In this document: positions 32,107-39,625 of the stretch, piece by piece
How positions within the stretch are numbered: the first letter of the stretch is position 1
How the letters are laid out: every line of letters starts with the position of its first letter
DNA from: a virus
Strand: one strand, 5' to 3'
Length of the DNA stretch: 44,382 bases
IMG/VR virus record: IMGVR_UViG_3300008262_000190
Location: 1-44,382 of that record
Notes under the pieces: model-generated
Databases searched by the model: none
What the model was told of the DNA's origin: nothing
What the model saw: the letters and a program-made list of their open reading frames with translations, nothing else
Made by a program: the position numbers and the translations under genes

Positions 32107-32406
32107 TCAGTTTCTCCGCATCTGTGCAGCGTCGATGGCTGCTTGTTGGTTGAAGACGGGGACCGCGTTGGATTTGTGGAGCGTGGCTATGCCCAGGCAG
32201 GCGGCACCTGTGTACTTGTTTGGCGTGGGCTTGAGGGCCAGCGGGGCACCGGTCTGGGATGGGTTGAGGGATGCGGGCACGGGGGCGTGCCGCACGTGGG
32301 GTTTGGGGTTGAGCAGGGGGCTCGGGGAGTTGACGGGGCGGAATCCGGCACTCCTGTATTTACCCGCGAAGCGGGTCGGGTTGGGCGGTGTGCGGTTGGT
32401 GTTCAC
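32107..32406 (-). CDS. Pro/Asn-rich small protein with conserved C-terminal segment
   Basis: 99 residues from GTG 32406. An upstream GTG at 32454 lies inside the 5' hairpin and is less likely; GAGAGAAAGG lies 9 bases before 32406. A basic Pro/Asn-rich N-terminus is followed by NKYTGAACLGIATLHKSNAV and PVFNQQAAIDAAQMRRN. I recall this ending (GIATMHKSN-VPVF with MRR at the end) from many environmental phage proteins. It is the first gene after the duplicated promoter. Function unknown. Confidence 0.6.
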   Translation of the reverse strand: MNTNRTPPNPTRFAGKYRSAGFRPVNSPSPLLNPKPHVRHAPVPASLNPSQTGAPLALKPTPNKYTGAACLGIATLHKSNAVPVFNQQAAIDAAQMRRN

Positions 32407-32434
32407 CGGGTGTAGCCTTTCTCTCGGTTGCAGC

Positions 32435-32455
32435 GGGGAGAGCCAATCTCTCACC
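32435..32455 (-). promoter_or_regulatory. 5' hairpin of the second transcript
   Basis: GGGGAGAG/CTCTCACC forms an 8-bp stem with one mismatch and a 5-base loop, placed like the hairpin at 30641-30661 relative to its promoter. The conserved position with changed bases on both sides of the stem supports selection for the structure rather than the sequence. Confidence 0.65.
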
Positions 32456-32466
32456 GTCTAAATAAC

Positions 32467-32495
32467 ATTGTATCACAACAAGCGGGGAGTGTCAA
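32467..32495 (-). promoter_or_regulatory. Strong sigma70 promoter, paired with the 30.7 kb promoter
   Basis: TTGACA (32490-32495) and TACAAT (32467-32472) on the minus strand, 17 bases apart. The -35 and -10 boxes and the bases after the -10 match the 30672-30700 promoter, while the spacer differs. It drives the four to five genes 32107 to 30731 and probably reads on into the second promoter. Confidence 0.88.
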
Positions 32496-32646
32496 ATTTT
32501 AGCGGTGTGTGGTGAGGTGTGTGATGTGGATGAGAAGGGTGGAAAGAAGTGGAGGAACGTGATATGTACTGGAGTGTTGTGAAGTGTAGAACTGCAAGTC
32601 CTTGAAAAGCCTCACTTTTCAACTGTCTGAACCGGGTCGGGTAGTT

Positions 32647-32988
32647 AATGTTCGGAAATGGCCTCCGAACACAATCCGAACACTGCACCCCTAATGTTCG
32701 GAATCGGGCAGGCCATTTTTCCCCCTTAGTACCCCCTGACCTACCGAACATTCGAACATTATAAGATTTAATAAGATTTACTAAGATTTACTATATAAGA
32801 TACACCACTAGGTGGTGGTAGATGGGACTGCTTACAACGCGTTGACACTTCTAGATAATGTTCTGTGACCATCCGAACATTCCGAACATTGCAAGAACAT
32901 TAGGCACCGAAAACAGGTGATGGTCGCCAGATTGGCTACAGAACAATCCGAACATTCCAAACTACTACATTAGAACAACCCGAACATT
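32647..32988. repeat. Ten TCCGAACATT-type iterons in both orientations
   Basis: Exact or near copies lie at 32647-32656 (reverse), 32664-32673, 32675-32684, 32693-32702 (reverse), 32743-32752, 32751-32760, 32872-32881, 32881-32890, 32947-32956 and 32979-32988. Five are exact (32647, 32693, 32872, 32881, 32947); the rest differ at one or two end positions. Two pairs overlap by one or two bases. The core CGAACA is invariant. Such clusters are binding sites for an initiator or regulator. Confidence 0.85.
32757..32801. repeat. AT-rich 10-bp repeats beside the iterons
   Basis: ATAAGATTTA occurs twice and CTAAGATTTA once, in a perfect 10-base register at 32761-32790, then CTATATAAGA. This is one helical turn per unit and the most AT-rich stretch of the intergenic region. 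It resembles a duplex-unwinding element of an origin. Confidence 0.75.
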
Positions 32989-33048
32989 TGGTCGTAGCTA
33001 CGTTACGAACAATACGTTTTAGGGGCCGATTGGGCCGCTCGCCGCTCG

Positions 33049-33180
33049 CCGCTGCTCGGAGAACTGGTTTCGGGGTGTTGGGGGTGCTGAAATGGGTGTA
33101 GCGTTGTTACGGGCAATGTGGTCCGCACCGCTGCGCGGGGCTGGTTGTGCCCCTCCCCGCTGCTCGGAGAACTGGTTTCG
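33049..33180. repeat. 24-bp direct repeat pair
   Basis: The identical 24 bases, beginning ccgctgctcggagaactggt, lie at 33049-33072 and 33157-33180, 108 bases apart start to start. They lie outside any supported gene and beyond the iterons. They could be a second set of protein sites or the trace of a small duplication. Confidence 0.8.
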
Positions 33181-33252
33181 CTCCCCAACAATGATGCTGG
33201 GGTGATGTGGTGTGACGTGTGGGATGCGGGGTGTTTTGGGTGTGTAGGGGCG

Positions 33253-33277
33253 AAAAAAAGCCCCGCCGAAGCGGGGC
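33253..33277 (-). terminator. Rho-independent terminator after the 243-residue gene
   Basis: On the minus strand GCCCCGC, loop TTCG, GCGGGGC and seven T, an ideal intrinsic terminator. It lies 18 bases after the stop codon of the gene at 33295-34026. It isolates that gene from the origin region and from the early promoters downstream. Confidence 0.93.
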
Positions 33278-33294
33278 TTGAAGGGGTCAGGGTA

Positions 33295-34026
33295 TCAGCC
33301 GACTGCCAATTTCTTGGCGGTCTTGGCGCGGTCAACTGCAGCGCTGATTGCGTCGAACTCATCGCGCCATTCAAACTTGGGGTCTTCCTTGGTCAGGTCG
33401 ATCCCTTGCAAGAAGAGCAGCACGGGGCCAAGCAGCGTAAGGTAACGCTCTTCAAGGGTTGACTTAGGTTGTTTACCCTTGGCCGGTGCGGTCTCCAGCC
33501 GACGAAGCTGCTCGATCAGGTCCGCCATGTAGGCGCGGATTCGCCCGGCGCGGATCTTCACAAAGTCCTTGCGCTCTTCGCTCATCATCTTCCAGTGGAT
33601 CGACTTGCGATCCTCAGAGGCGCGGAGGTCTTCGACTGCGGAGATTCTGTGCTCTTGCCCGTCGCGCATGTAGACCGCAGCGATGGTGTTGCCAAAACGC
33701 GTAACAGTCACGACGTCCTGAACCTCTTGCCGGGTTTCTTCGGCCATATCCTTGCCGGTCAGCATCGCAGCGCGGATACCCTTGCCGTGGAGAATGTCAG
33801 CCAGAATTGCCCACGTCGTGGCGGCAGCATCCGTGGCTTTCATCGCCATCGGCAGAACCTGAAGAACCTCAGGATCTTTGGCAAGGTTGAACTTGCCGCC
33901 GATGAAACCCTCCGTCGCTGGGATCCAGTTCGCGTCGTCCTCCGTCGGGGCGACGGATTGAGCGTTTACCAGAACCTCAGCGGCGCTGGCGATGGCACCC
34001 TTAGGTGCGTTGATACGTGAAGCCAT
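33295..34026 (-). CDS. Unknown 243-residue protein next to the candidate origin
   Basis: The ATG 34026 has AAAGGATC upstream. The protein is largely helical: TDAAATTWAILADILHGKGI, a short beta part (DVVTVTRFGNTIAAVYMRDG), a basic helical part with KDFVKIRAGRIRAYMADLIE, and a C-terminal helix ending AKTAKKLAVG. It is a single-gene transcript: its own leader on one side and an ideal terminator on the other, directly beside the repeat cluster. This is the usual position for a replication initiator or repressor-like early protein, but no DNA-binding motif is recognised. Function unknown. Confidence 0.75.
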   Translation of the reverse strand: MASRINAPKGAIASAAEVLVNAQSVAPTEDDANWIPATEGFIGGKFNLAKDPEVLQVLPMAMKATDAAATTWAILADILHGKGIRAAMLTGKDMAEETRQEVQDVVTVTRFGNTIAAVYMRDGQEHRISAVEDLRASEDRKSIHWKMMSEERKDFVKIRAGRIRAYMADLIEQLRRLETAPAKGKQPKSTLEERYLTLLGPVLLFLQGIDLTKEDPKFEWRDEFDAISAAVDRAKTAKKLAVG

Positions 34027-34433
34027 GATTTGATCCTTTCAATCAAATCGACCATGTGATGCGCACCATTCACCCGAATGATGCTGCACTTGGCGTCGTG
34101 GTCAGCGATGCCATGGGTTGAACTGTAACGGGTTGATACGTTTAGGCAAGGGATGGCAGGGATTGATCGTAACAGGCTACGGGCAATTGACCCACCGGGG
34201 TGGCACCCCCCAAAATGACGTTTGGTTCCATCGCGCCTCTAGGTGCTACTATTCCGCGCCCGCGATGCCCAATTTTTACGTTTGGCTTTGTAGGTACCCA
34301 CCCCCGTCTATATAGAAACACCCCCCGTCTATATAGAAACACCCCCCGGTAGGAGTCCCAACCTCCTTGTGTTTTGCAATTTTTGTGGTATGTTCCGCAT
34401 CACGCTTGGTTCCATACCAAGTTGCGAACATCT
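34027..34433. promoter_or_regulatory. Divergent control region between early and late genes
   Basis: About 400 bases without a supported gene between the minus-strand early gene (start 34026) and the plus-strand terminase gene (start 34434). It contains GTTGATA at 34132-34138 like that in the module leaders, two ACGTTTGG copies (near 34218 and 34278), and a 21-base tandem repeat at 34301-34341. A weak candidate late promoter, TTGTGT (34367-34372) with an extended -10 TGGTATGTT (34386-34394), spaced 16, lies about 40 bases before the terminase gene. A minus-strand candidate is TTGCCT-16-TACAGT near 34120-34147. Both are tentative. Confidence 0.5.
34301..34342. repeat. Two tandem 21-bp copies with TATATAG core
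   Basis: The unit begins cccccgtctatatagaaaca and is repeated at 34301 and 34322 with no change. It lies just upstream of the late genes. It may be a regulator site; it could also be the trace of slippage in a C-rich tract. Confidence 0.8.
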
Positions 34434-35096
34434 ATGCCTAGTGCTCCTGAGCTAGTTATTACTCCAGACCTCGGGGTTATCGTTCCCCCTGAGGATATGC
34501 CCCACGCGACGTTGCGTGAACGGGCTGCTGCTGCATGTAAGACCATCCATGTGCTTCTGGAGAATGGTTTGGACCCCGAAACCCTGGTGCATGACCCCCA
34601 AGACGACGTAGTTGTCGAAAAGCTACTGACTTCGTACGCCAAGGACGAGGAGGCCACCAACAAATCCATGACTCCGGCGAAGTTTTCGGCCATGCGCCCC
34701 GCTGCAATCCTGCAGTTGGAGGATGCGTTGCAGGAGTTCAGCCATGTGGTGGTGCGTAATGCGGTCCAGATTCGGACGTTTGTTACTAACAAGCTGCTCC
34801 AAGAGGCGTCAAACCCTGATCCCAGGGTGCGTATTCGTGCTTTAGAGCTTCTGGGCAAGATTTCTGACGTTGGTTTGTTCACGGAACGCTCGGAAGTGAC
34901 GGTTACCCACCGGTCTACGGATGATTTGAAGCAATCGTTGCGTGAAAAGCTCCAGGCGTTGCGGTCCAAGGCCCTGAAAAACGATGTGGAAGACGCAAAT
35001 GTCATCAATTCCACCCAATTTGCCCCTGTAGATGACGTTCCGCTGGTTGTAGACCTCGATGCGGAGCTTGGGATGGCTCCGGAGGAGCTGAATTGA
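34434..35096 (+). CDS. Putative terminase small subunit
   Basis: 220 residues from ATG 34434 (an earlier in-frame ATG at 34374 would precede the candidate promoter's -10 box). The protein is helical and acidic: HATLRERAAAACKTIHVLLE near the N-terminus, and PDPRVRIRALELLGKISDVG followed by LFTERSEVTVTHRSTDDLKQ towards the end. It directly precedes the large terminase and overlaps it as TTGA, the usual place for the DNA-recognition subunit of the packaging motor. No clear HTH motif. The call rests mainly on context. Confidence 0.6.
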   Translation: MPSAPELVITPDLGVIVPPEDMPHATLRERAAAACKTIHVLLENGLDPETLVHDPQDDVVVEKLLTSYAKDEEATNKSMTPAKFSAMRPAAILQLEDALQEFSHVVVRNAVQIRTFVTNKLLQEASNPDPRVRIRALELLGKISDVGLFTERSEVTVTHRSTDDLKQSLREKLQALRSKALKNDVEDANVINSTQFAPVDDVPLVVDLDAELGMAPEELN

Positions 35097-36640
35097 CCGT
35101 TGCAGACACGTTCGATGACCTGACAGACGACGATATCGATCTGTTGGTTGCCAACATCGAGCAGTTTGACTCTTCGGAGCAGGAGGAGATCCTGCAGATT
35201 GCAGAAGCCTTGTCAGGCAGGCGTCAGGCCCAGCGTTGTCGGGACGATCTGATCGAGTTCTGCAAGCACATCCAGCCGGATTACAAGGTTGGTAAGCACC
35301 ACCGGATCTTGGCGGACATGCTGATGGCGATTGCCGAGGGTAAGAAGGATCGGGTGTGCGTGAACATCCCGCCTCGGCATGGCAAAAGCCAGCTTGTGTC
35401 GATTTATTTCCCAGCGTGGTTCATCGGCAAGTACCCTACCAAGAAGGTGCTGATGGTCTCGCACACGTCAGATCTGGCCGTGGACTTCGGGCGCAAGGTG
35501 CGTAACATCATCGATACCGATGCTTATAAGCAGGTGTTTCCTACGGTGTTCCTTGCGCAAGACAGCAAGTCTGCGGGTCGGTGGAATACGAACGTCGGGG
35601 GTGAATACTACGCCTGCGGCGTAGGCTCTGCGTTGGCTGGACGGGGTGCCGACCTGCTGCTGGTTGACGACCCACATAACGAACAGGACATCATCAACGG
35701 TAACTTTGAGGTGTTCGACAAGGCGTATGAGTGGTTTACGTACGGTGCCCGTACTCGCCTCATGCCGGGTGGGCGCGTTGCCATCATCCAGACCCGCTGG
35801 CATTTGAGTGACCTGACGGGTCGGGTGACCAAGGATATGGGGCAGAACCCCGATGCGGACCAGTATGAGGTCGTGGAGTTCCCGGCGTTGTTTGACCGTA
35901 CGGATGGCACACAGAGTGCGTTGTGGCCCGAGTTCTATGACGTCCCCGCGCTGCTGCGGACCAAGGCGTCCATGCCGTTGTTCCAGTGGAATGCACAGTT
36001 CCAGCAGAACCCCACCGCCGAAGAGGCGTCGGTCATCAAGCGGGAGTGGTGGAACACTTGGGAGGGGGAGGACCCGCCCAGGTGCGAATACATCATCATG
36101 TCCTTGGACGCGGCAGCGGAATCCCACAACCGTGCTGACTTCACGGCGCTTACTACCTGGGGTGTGTGGTTCAACGAGGAAGAAGATTGCCACAACATCA
36201 TCCTACTCAACAGTATCAAGAAACGGTTGGAGTTCCCGGAGCTGAAGACGCTTGCGCTTGATGAGTACAAGCATTGGGAGCCAGATTCGTTCATCGTTGA
36301 AAAGAAGTCCAGCGGTACGGCGCTGTATCAGGAGATGCGGCGCATGGGGTTGCCCGTGCAGGAATACACCCCGCACAGAGGTTCCGGGGATAAACTTGCC
36401 CGACTCAACTCCGTAGCCGATATCGTCAAGTCCAAACTGTGCTGGGTGCCACAGACCCGGTGGGCAGAAGAGGTTGTGGAGGAGATTGCCGGGTTCCCGT
36501 TCATGTCGAACGACGACTTGGTGGACTCCACGGTGATGGCGCTGATGCGGTTTCGCCAAGGTGGGTTTGTACGCTTGCCTACGGACGAGCGGGAAGAACA
36601 ACGGTACTTCAAGAGCAGCCGGCGTACTGCTTACTACTAA
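35093..36640 (+). CDS. terL: Terminase large subunit
   Basis: 515 residues. The start is TTG 35093 (GGAGGAG six bases upstream, overlapping the previous stop). ATPase motifs are PPRHGKSQ (residues 93-100) and Walker B LLLVDD (188-193). The C-terminal nuclease domain has SLDAAAESHNRAD near D338, then FIVEKKSSG, and a late NDDLVDSTVMALMRF. It pumps DNA into the prohead and cuts concatemers. The HGKS-type Walker A with RH before GKS is seen in many phage large terminases. Clear assignment. Confidence 0.96.
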   Translation: MTVADTFDDLTDDDIDLLVANIEQFDSSEQEEILQIAEALSGRRQAQRCRDDLIEFCKHIQPDYKVGKHHRILADMLMAIAEGKKDRVCVNIPPRHGKSQLVSIYFPAWFIGKYPTKKVLMVSHTSDLAVDFGRKVRNIIDTDAYKQVFPTVFLAQDSKSAGRWNTNVGGEYYACGVGSALAGRGADLLLVDDPHNEQDIINGNFEVFDKAYEWFTYGARTRLMPGGRVAIIQTRWHLSDLTGRVTKDMGQNPDADQYEVVEFPALFDRTDGTQSALWPEFYDVPALLRTKASMPLFQWNAQFQQNPTAEEASVIKREWWNTWEGEDPPRCEYIIMSLDAAAESHNRADFTALTTWGVWFNEEEDCHNIILLNSIKKRLEFPELKTLALDEYKHWEPDSFIVEKKSSGTALYQEMRRMGLPVQEYTPHRGSGDKLARLNSVADIVKSKLCWVPQTRWAEEVVEEIAGFPFMSNDDLVDSTVMALMRFRQGGFVRLPTDEREEQRYFKSSRRTAYY

Positions 36641-36649
36641 GGACAGATC

Positions 36650-39121
36650 ATGGCTACAAACATCGACAGCGCACTCTCCCCGATGGACCCTATGCTCATG
36701 ACGGACGAGCCCGCCATCGAGATTGAAATCGAGGACCCGGAAGCCGTAAACATCGGAATTGATGGGGTCGAGATTGAATTGACGCCGGAAACCCCTACGG
36801 CGGAAGATTTTGACGCAAACCTCGCGGAGTTCATGGACGAGGGGGAGATGCAGTCCCTGGCGTCCGAGATCATTGCCTTGGTGGATGCGGACATCAACTC
36901 GCGCAAGGACTGGGCCGAAGCCTATGTCAAGGGGTTGGAAGTTCTGGGCATGAAGTATGAGGAGCGTACCGAGCCGTGGAACGGTGCATGTGGTGCGTAT
37001 TCCCCGCTGCTGACTGAGGCTGCAGTCAGATTCCAGTCTGAGTTGATCACGGAGACATTCCCGGCTCAAGGACCGGTTAAGACGCAGATCATCGGGGAGG
37101 AGACCCAGGAGAAGAAGGAAGCTGCGATACGCGTGCAGGACGACATGAACTTCCGCCTCACAGAAGAGATGGTGGAGTACCGGTCGGAGCACGAGCGGAT
37201 GCTGTTCAACCTGGGCCTGTCGGGGTCCGCGTTCAAGAAGATCTACTTCGACCCCAGCCTTGAGCGTCCTGCTGCTCCGTTCATTCCCGCAGAGGACATG
37301 GTCATCCCGTACGGGGCGTCAAACATCTACAGCGCCGAGCGTGTAACCCACGTGATGCGCAAGACCGAGAACGAGATCAAGAAGCTGCAGGTAGAAGGGT
37401 TTTACCGTGATGTAGAGCTTGGGGAGCCTGTGCGGATCTTCACGGATGTGGAGAAGAAGAAGGCCGAGGAGCAGGGCTACAGCCTGACCGACGACGACCG
37501 GTATCAGATCCTTGAGGTGCATATTGACTGGAATATGCCCGGGGATGAGGACGAAGACGGTATCGCGCTCCCTTACGTTGTTACCATCGACCGGGGTACA
37601 TCGACGGTTCTGGCTATCCGCCGTAACTGGGACGAGTCGGATTCTCGCAAGCTCAAGCGCCAGCACTTCTCTCAGTACACCTACGTGCCTGGGTTCGGCC
37701 CATATGGTATCGGCCTGATCAATCTGGTTGGTGGCTACGCACGTGCGGGTACGTCGATTCTGCGCCAGTTGGTTGACGCAGGCACCCTGAGCAACCTGCC
37801 CGGTGGCTTGAAGAGCCGGGGGTTGCGAATCAAGGGCGACGACACGCCCATCGCCCCGGGCGAGTTCAGGGATGTGGACATCCCCAGCGGGACGGTCAAA
37901 GACAACATCATGGCCCTGCCGTACAAGGAGCCGAGTCAGGTTCTGGCGGCGTTGCTGCAGCAGCTTACCGACGATGGGCGGCGTCTGGCGGCTATTGCTG
38001 ACCTGAAGATCAGTGACATGTCTGCCCAGGCCCCAGTGGGTACGACGCTGGCTATCCTTGAGCGGCAACTCAAGATCATGGGTGCGGTACAGGCCCGGGT
38101 GCATGACAGCCTGAAGATGGAGTTCAAGCTCCTGAAGAAGGTTATCCGTGACTTCCTGCCACCGGACTATTCCTACACCCCAGAAGGCGGCGACCGGTCG
38201 GTCAAGCAGTCTGACTATGACCAAGTGGAGATCATCCCGGTCAGCGATCCCAACGCGGCCACGATGGCGCAGCGGATCATGCAGTACCAAGCTGCACTGC
38301 AACTCGCACAAGGGGCTCCGCAGATCTACGACATGCCCCAGCTTCATCGACAAATGCTGGAGGTTTTGGGGATCAAGAACGCGGCCAAGCTCGTGCCTAT
38401 CGAAGACGATCAGACACCAAAAGATCCTATCTCCGAGAACATGGCGTTCTTGACGGGGAAGCCGACCAAGGCGTTCATCTACCAAGACCACGAAGCCCAT
38501 ATTGCGACACACATGGCCCTGATGAAGGACCCCATGATCATGCAGATGCTTGGGCAGAGTCCGATGGCGCAGCAGATGATGGGAGCGATCATGGCCCACA
38601 TTTCGCAGCACTTGGCGTTCAGCTACAGGGCTCAGGTGGAAGAGCAGTTGGGCGTGCCGTTGACCGCACCCGATGCTGACTTGGATGAGAACACGGAAGT
38701 CCAGTTGAGCCGTCTCGTGGCGCAAGCCTCGCAGCAGTTGCTGCAGAGCAACATGCAGAAGGCCCAGGCACAGCAAGCGCAGCAGATGGCCCAGAACCCT
38801 GAAGTACAGATGAAGCAGGCCGAGCTGCAGTTGAAGGCCGAGGAGTTGCGGCGCAAGGAGGCTGACAGCCAGCGTGACTTCCAGATCGCTCAGGGCAAGT
38901 TGCAGATTGAGCAGGCTCGGTTGGCACTTGATGCCCAGAGAAAGCAGGGGGAGGACCCCCGCCTGAAGGCGGCTATGGCGCAGCAGGACATGCAACACAA
39001 AGAGCAGCTTCACCAGCAGAAGGTCAGGCAACAGACCCAAACAAGTCAGATGCGCATGCAGCAGCAAGCGCAGCAGGCTGCACAACGCGCTGCGCAGCCC
39101 AAGCCCCAACCCAAACAGTAA
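36650..39121 (+). CDS. Portal protein
   Basis: 823 residues with AAGGACAGATC before the ATG. An acidic N-terminus (EIEIEDPEAVNIGIDGVEIE) precedes the portal core (WNGACGAYSPLLTEAAVRFQ, then the HERMLFNLGLSGSAFKKIYF region and YVPGFGPYGIGLINLVGGYA). The last 150 residues are a long Gln/Ala/Lys-rich coiled coil ending in repeated Gln and Pro, probably the barrel or C-terminal crown. The order terminase-portal-scaffold-capsid supports it. The portal forms the dodecameric DNA channel at one head vertex. Confidence 0.88.
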   Translation: MATNIDSALSPMDPMLMTDEPAIEIEIEDPEAVNIGIDGVEIELTPETPTAEDFDANLAEFMDEGEMQSLASEIIALVDADINSRKDWAEAYVKGLEVLGMKYEERTEPWNGACGAYSPLLTEAAVRFQSELITETFPAQGPVKTQIIGEETQEKKEAAIRVQDDMNFRLTEEMVEYRSEHERMLFNLGLSGSAFKKIYFDPSLERPAAPFIPAEDMVIPYGASNIYSAERVTHVMRKTENEIKKLQVEGFYRDVELGEPVRIFTDVEKKKAEEQGYSLTDDDRYQILEVHIDWNMPGDEDEDGIALPYVVTIDRGTSTVLAIRRNWDESDSRKLKRQHFSQYTYVPGFGPYGIGLINLVGGYARAGTSILRQLVDAGTLSNLPGGLKSRGLRIKGDDTPIAPGEFRDVDIPSGTVKDNIMALPYKEPSQVLAALLQQLTDDGRRLAAIADLKISDMSAQAPVGTTLAILERQLKIMGAVQARVHDSLKMEFKLLKKVIRDFLPPDYSYTPEGGDRSVKQSDYDQVEIIPVSDPNAATMAQRIMQYQAALQLAQGAPQIYDMPQLHRQMLEVLGIKNAAKLVPIEDDQTPKDPISENMAFLTGKPTKAFIYQDHEAHIATHMALMKDPMIMQMLGQSPMAQQMMGAIMAHISQHLAFSYRAQVEEQLGVPLTAPDADLDENTEVQLSRLVAQASQQLLQSNMQKAQAQQAQQMAQNPEVQMKQAELQLKAEELRRKEADSQRDFQIAQGKLQIEQARLALDAQRKQGEDPRLKAAMAQQDMQHKEQLHQQKVRQQTQTSQMRMQQQAQQAAQRAAQPKPQPKQ

Positions 39122-39130
39122 GGACGAGTC

Positions 39131-39400
39131 ATGGCTACCACTGCGTTTTCCGTGGTATTGAAAGAAATCGAAGAACGGCGCGATGCACTCGCGCAGGTTC
39201 TCATCTCGGGTGCGTCAAAAGATTTCCCCGAGTACAAGTCAATGTGTGGAGAAATCCGGGGTCTTTCTCTAGCGCATTCCTTTATCACCGACCTCGTGCG
39301 AACTATGGAGCCCACCTGCTCTGCATGCTGCCAAAGGCCAACGACGAGTACGAAAGCGGGCTTGTCAAAGCCGGTCAGACGATGCACTTTGAAGAGGTGA
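39131..39400 (+). CDS. Small conserved head-module protein with abnormal 3' end
   Basis: The start (GGACGAGTC, then ATG) and the first 60 residues are normal: FSVVLKEIEERRDALAQVLI, then YKSMCGEIRGLSLAHSFITD and LVRTMEP. I recall proteins of this family as about 65-75 residues, ending soon after the TDLV-MED segment. Here the frame continues to 39400 through bases that encode the next gene (TCSACCQRPTTSTKAGLS), so the last 28 residues are probably not native. See the junction finding. Function unknown; it always lies beside the GroES-like gene in the phages I know. Confidence 0.6.
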   Translation: MATTAFSVVLKEIEERRDALAQVLISGASKDFPEYKSMCGEIRGLSLAHSFITDLVRTMEPTCSACCQRPTTSTKAGLSKPVRRCTLKR

Positions 39401-39615
39401 TGAGCCCCGTACTGTTCGTGGCCAAGATGGGGCCTGACGCATTCAAAGACCCTTTGCGTTTCCCCAGCGGGCCATCCTGCAAGGTGGGTGACTTCATCCT
39501 CGTGCGCCCAAACACGGGTACACGCCTGAAGATTCACGGCACCGAATGGCGCATCATCAACGACGACAGCGTTGAAGCCGTTGTGCAAGACCCTCGCGGG
39601 ATTCAACGGGTATAA
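39325..39615 (+). CDS. GroES-like co-chaperonin/head-assembly protein, shortened 5' end
   Basis: From ATG 39325 about 96 residues: LPKANDEYESGLVKAGQTMH, then VMSPVLFVAKMGPDAFKDPL, CKVGDFILVRPNTGTRLKIH and INDDSVEAVVQDPRGIQRV. This is the phage co-chaperonin-like family with the GroES beta-barrel pattern, usual next to portal and capsid genes, where it may assist capsid folding with host GroEL. The open frame extends upstream to 39244, but that part reads the previous gene out of frame. No good ribosome site precedes 39325. The true start is uncertain; it may depend on a frameshift, or a short segment may be missing. Confidence 0.65.
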   Translation: MLPKANDEYESGLVKAGQTMHFEEVMSPVLFVAKMGPDAFKDPLRFPSGPSCKVGDFILVRPNTGTRLKIHGTEWRIINDDSVEAVVQDPRGIQRV

Positions 39616-39625
39616 GGAGTAACTC

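Larger units (their letters stand above)
32496..33252. other. Gene-free control region, candidate replication origin
   Basis: About 760 bases without a convincing gene; the open frames here are short, low-complexity and lack ribosome sites. It holds ten copies of TCCGAACATT-type repeats, three AT-rich 10-bp repeats, an inverted repeat (CACCAC TAG GTGGTG, 32803-32817) and a duplicated 24-base sequence. The stretches 32500-32590 and 33070-33250 are G/T-rich on the plus strand. It lies between the 243-residue gene with its terminator and the early promoter. This structure is that of an iteron-type origin with an unwinding element; that function is inference. Confidence 0.6.

Noticed and set aside
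32473-32751. Minus-strand open frame of 92 codons covering part of the gene-free region
   Set aside because: It spans the -35 region of the 32467 promoter and an iteron cluster, ends in low-complexity Ser/His/Pro sequence and has no ribosome site.
32842-32870. TTGACA at 32842 as a plus-strand promoter in the origin region
   Set aside because: No acceptable -10 box lies 16-18 bases downstream.
33003-33374. Minus-strand open frame of 123 codons across the terminator
   Set aside because: It runs through the ideal terminator and the end of the 243-residue gene in another frame; its repeated ETSSPSSGE comes from the 24-bp direct repeat.
37319-39109. Long open frame of 596 codons opposite the portal gene
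   Set aside because: It is antisense to the portal's Gln/Ala-rich coding region, which avoids stop codons on the other strand by composition; no start site and Leu/His-rich nonsense content.
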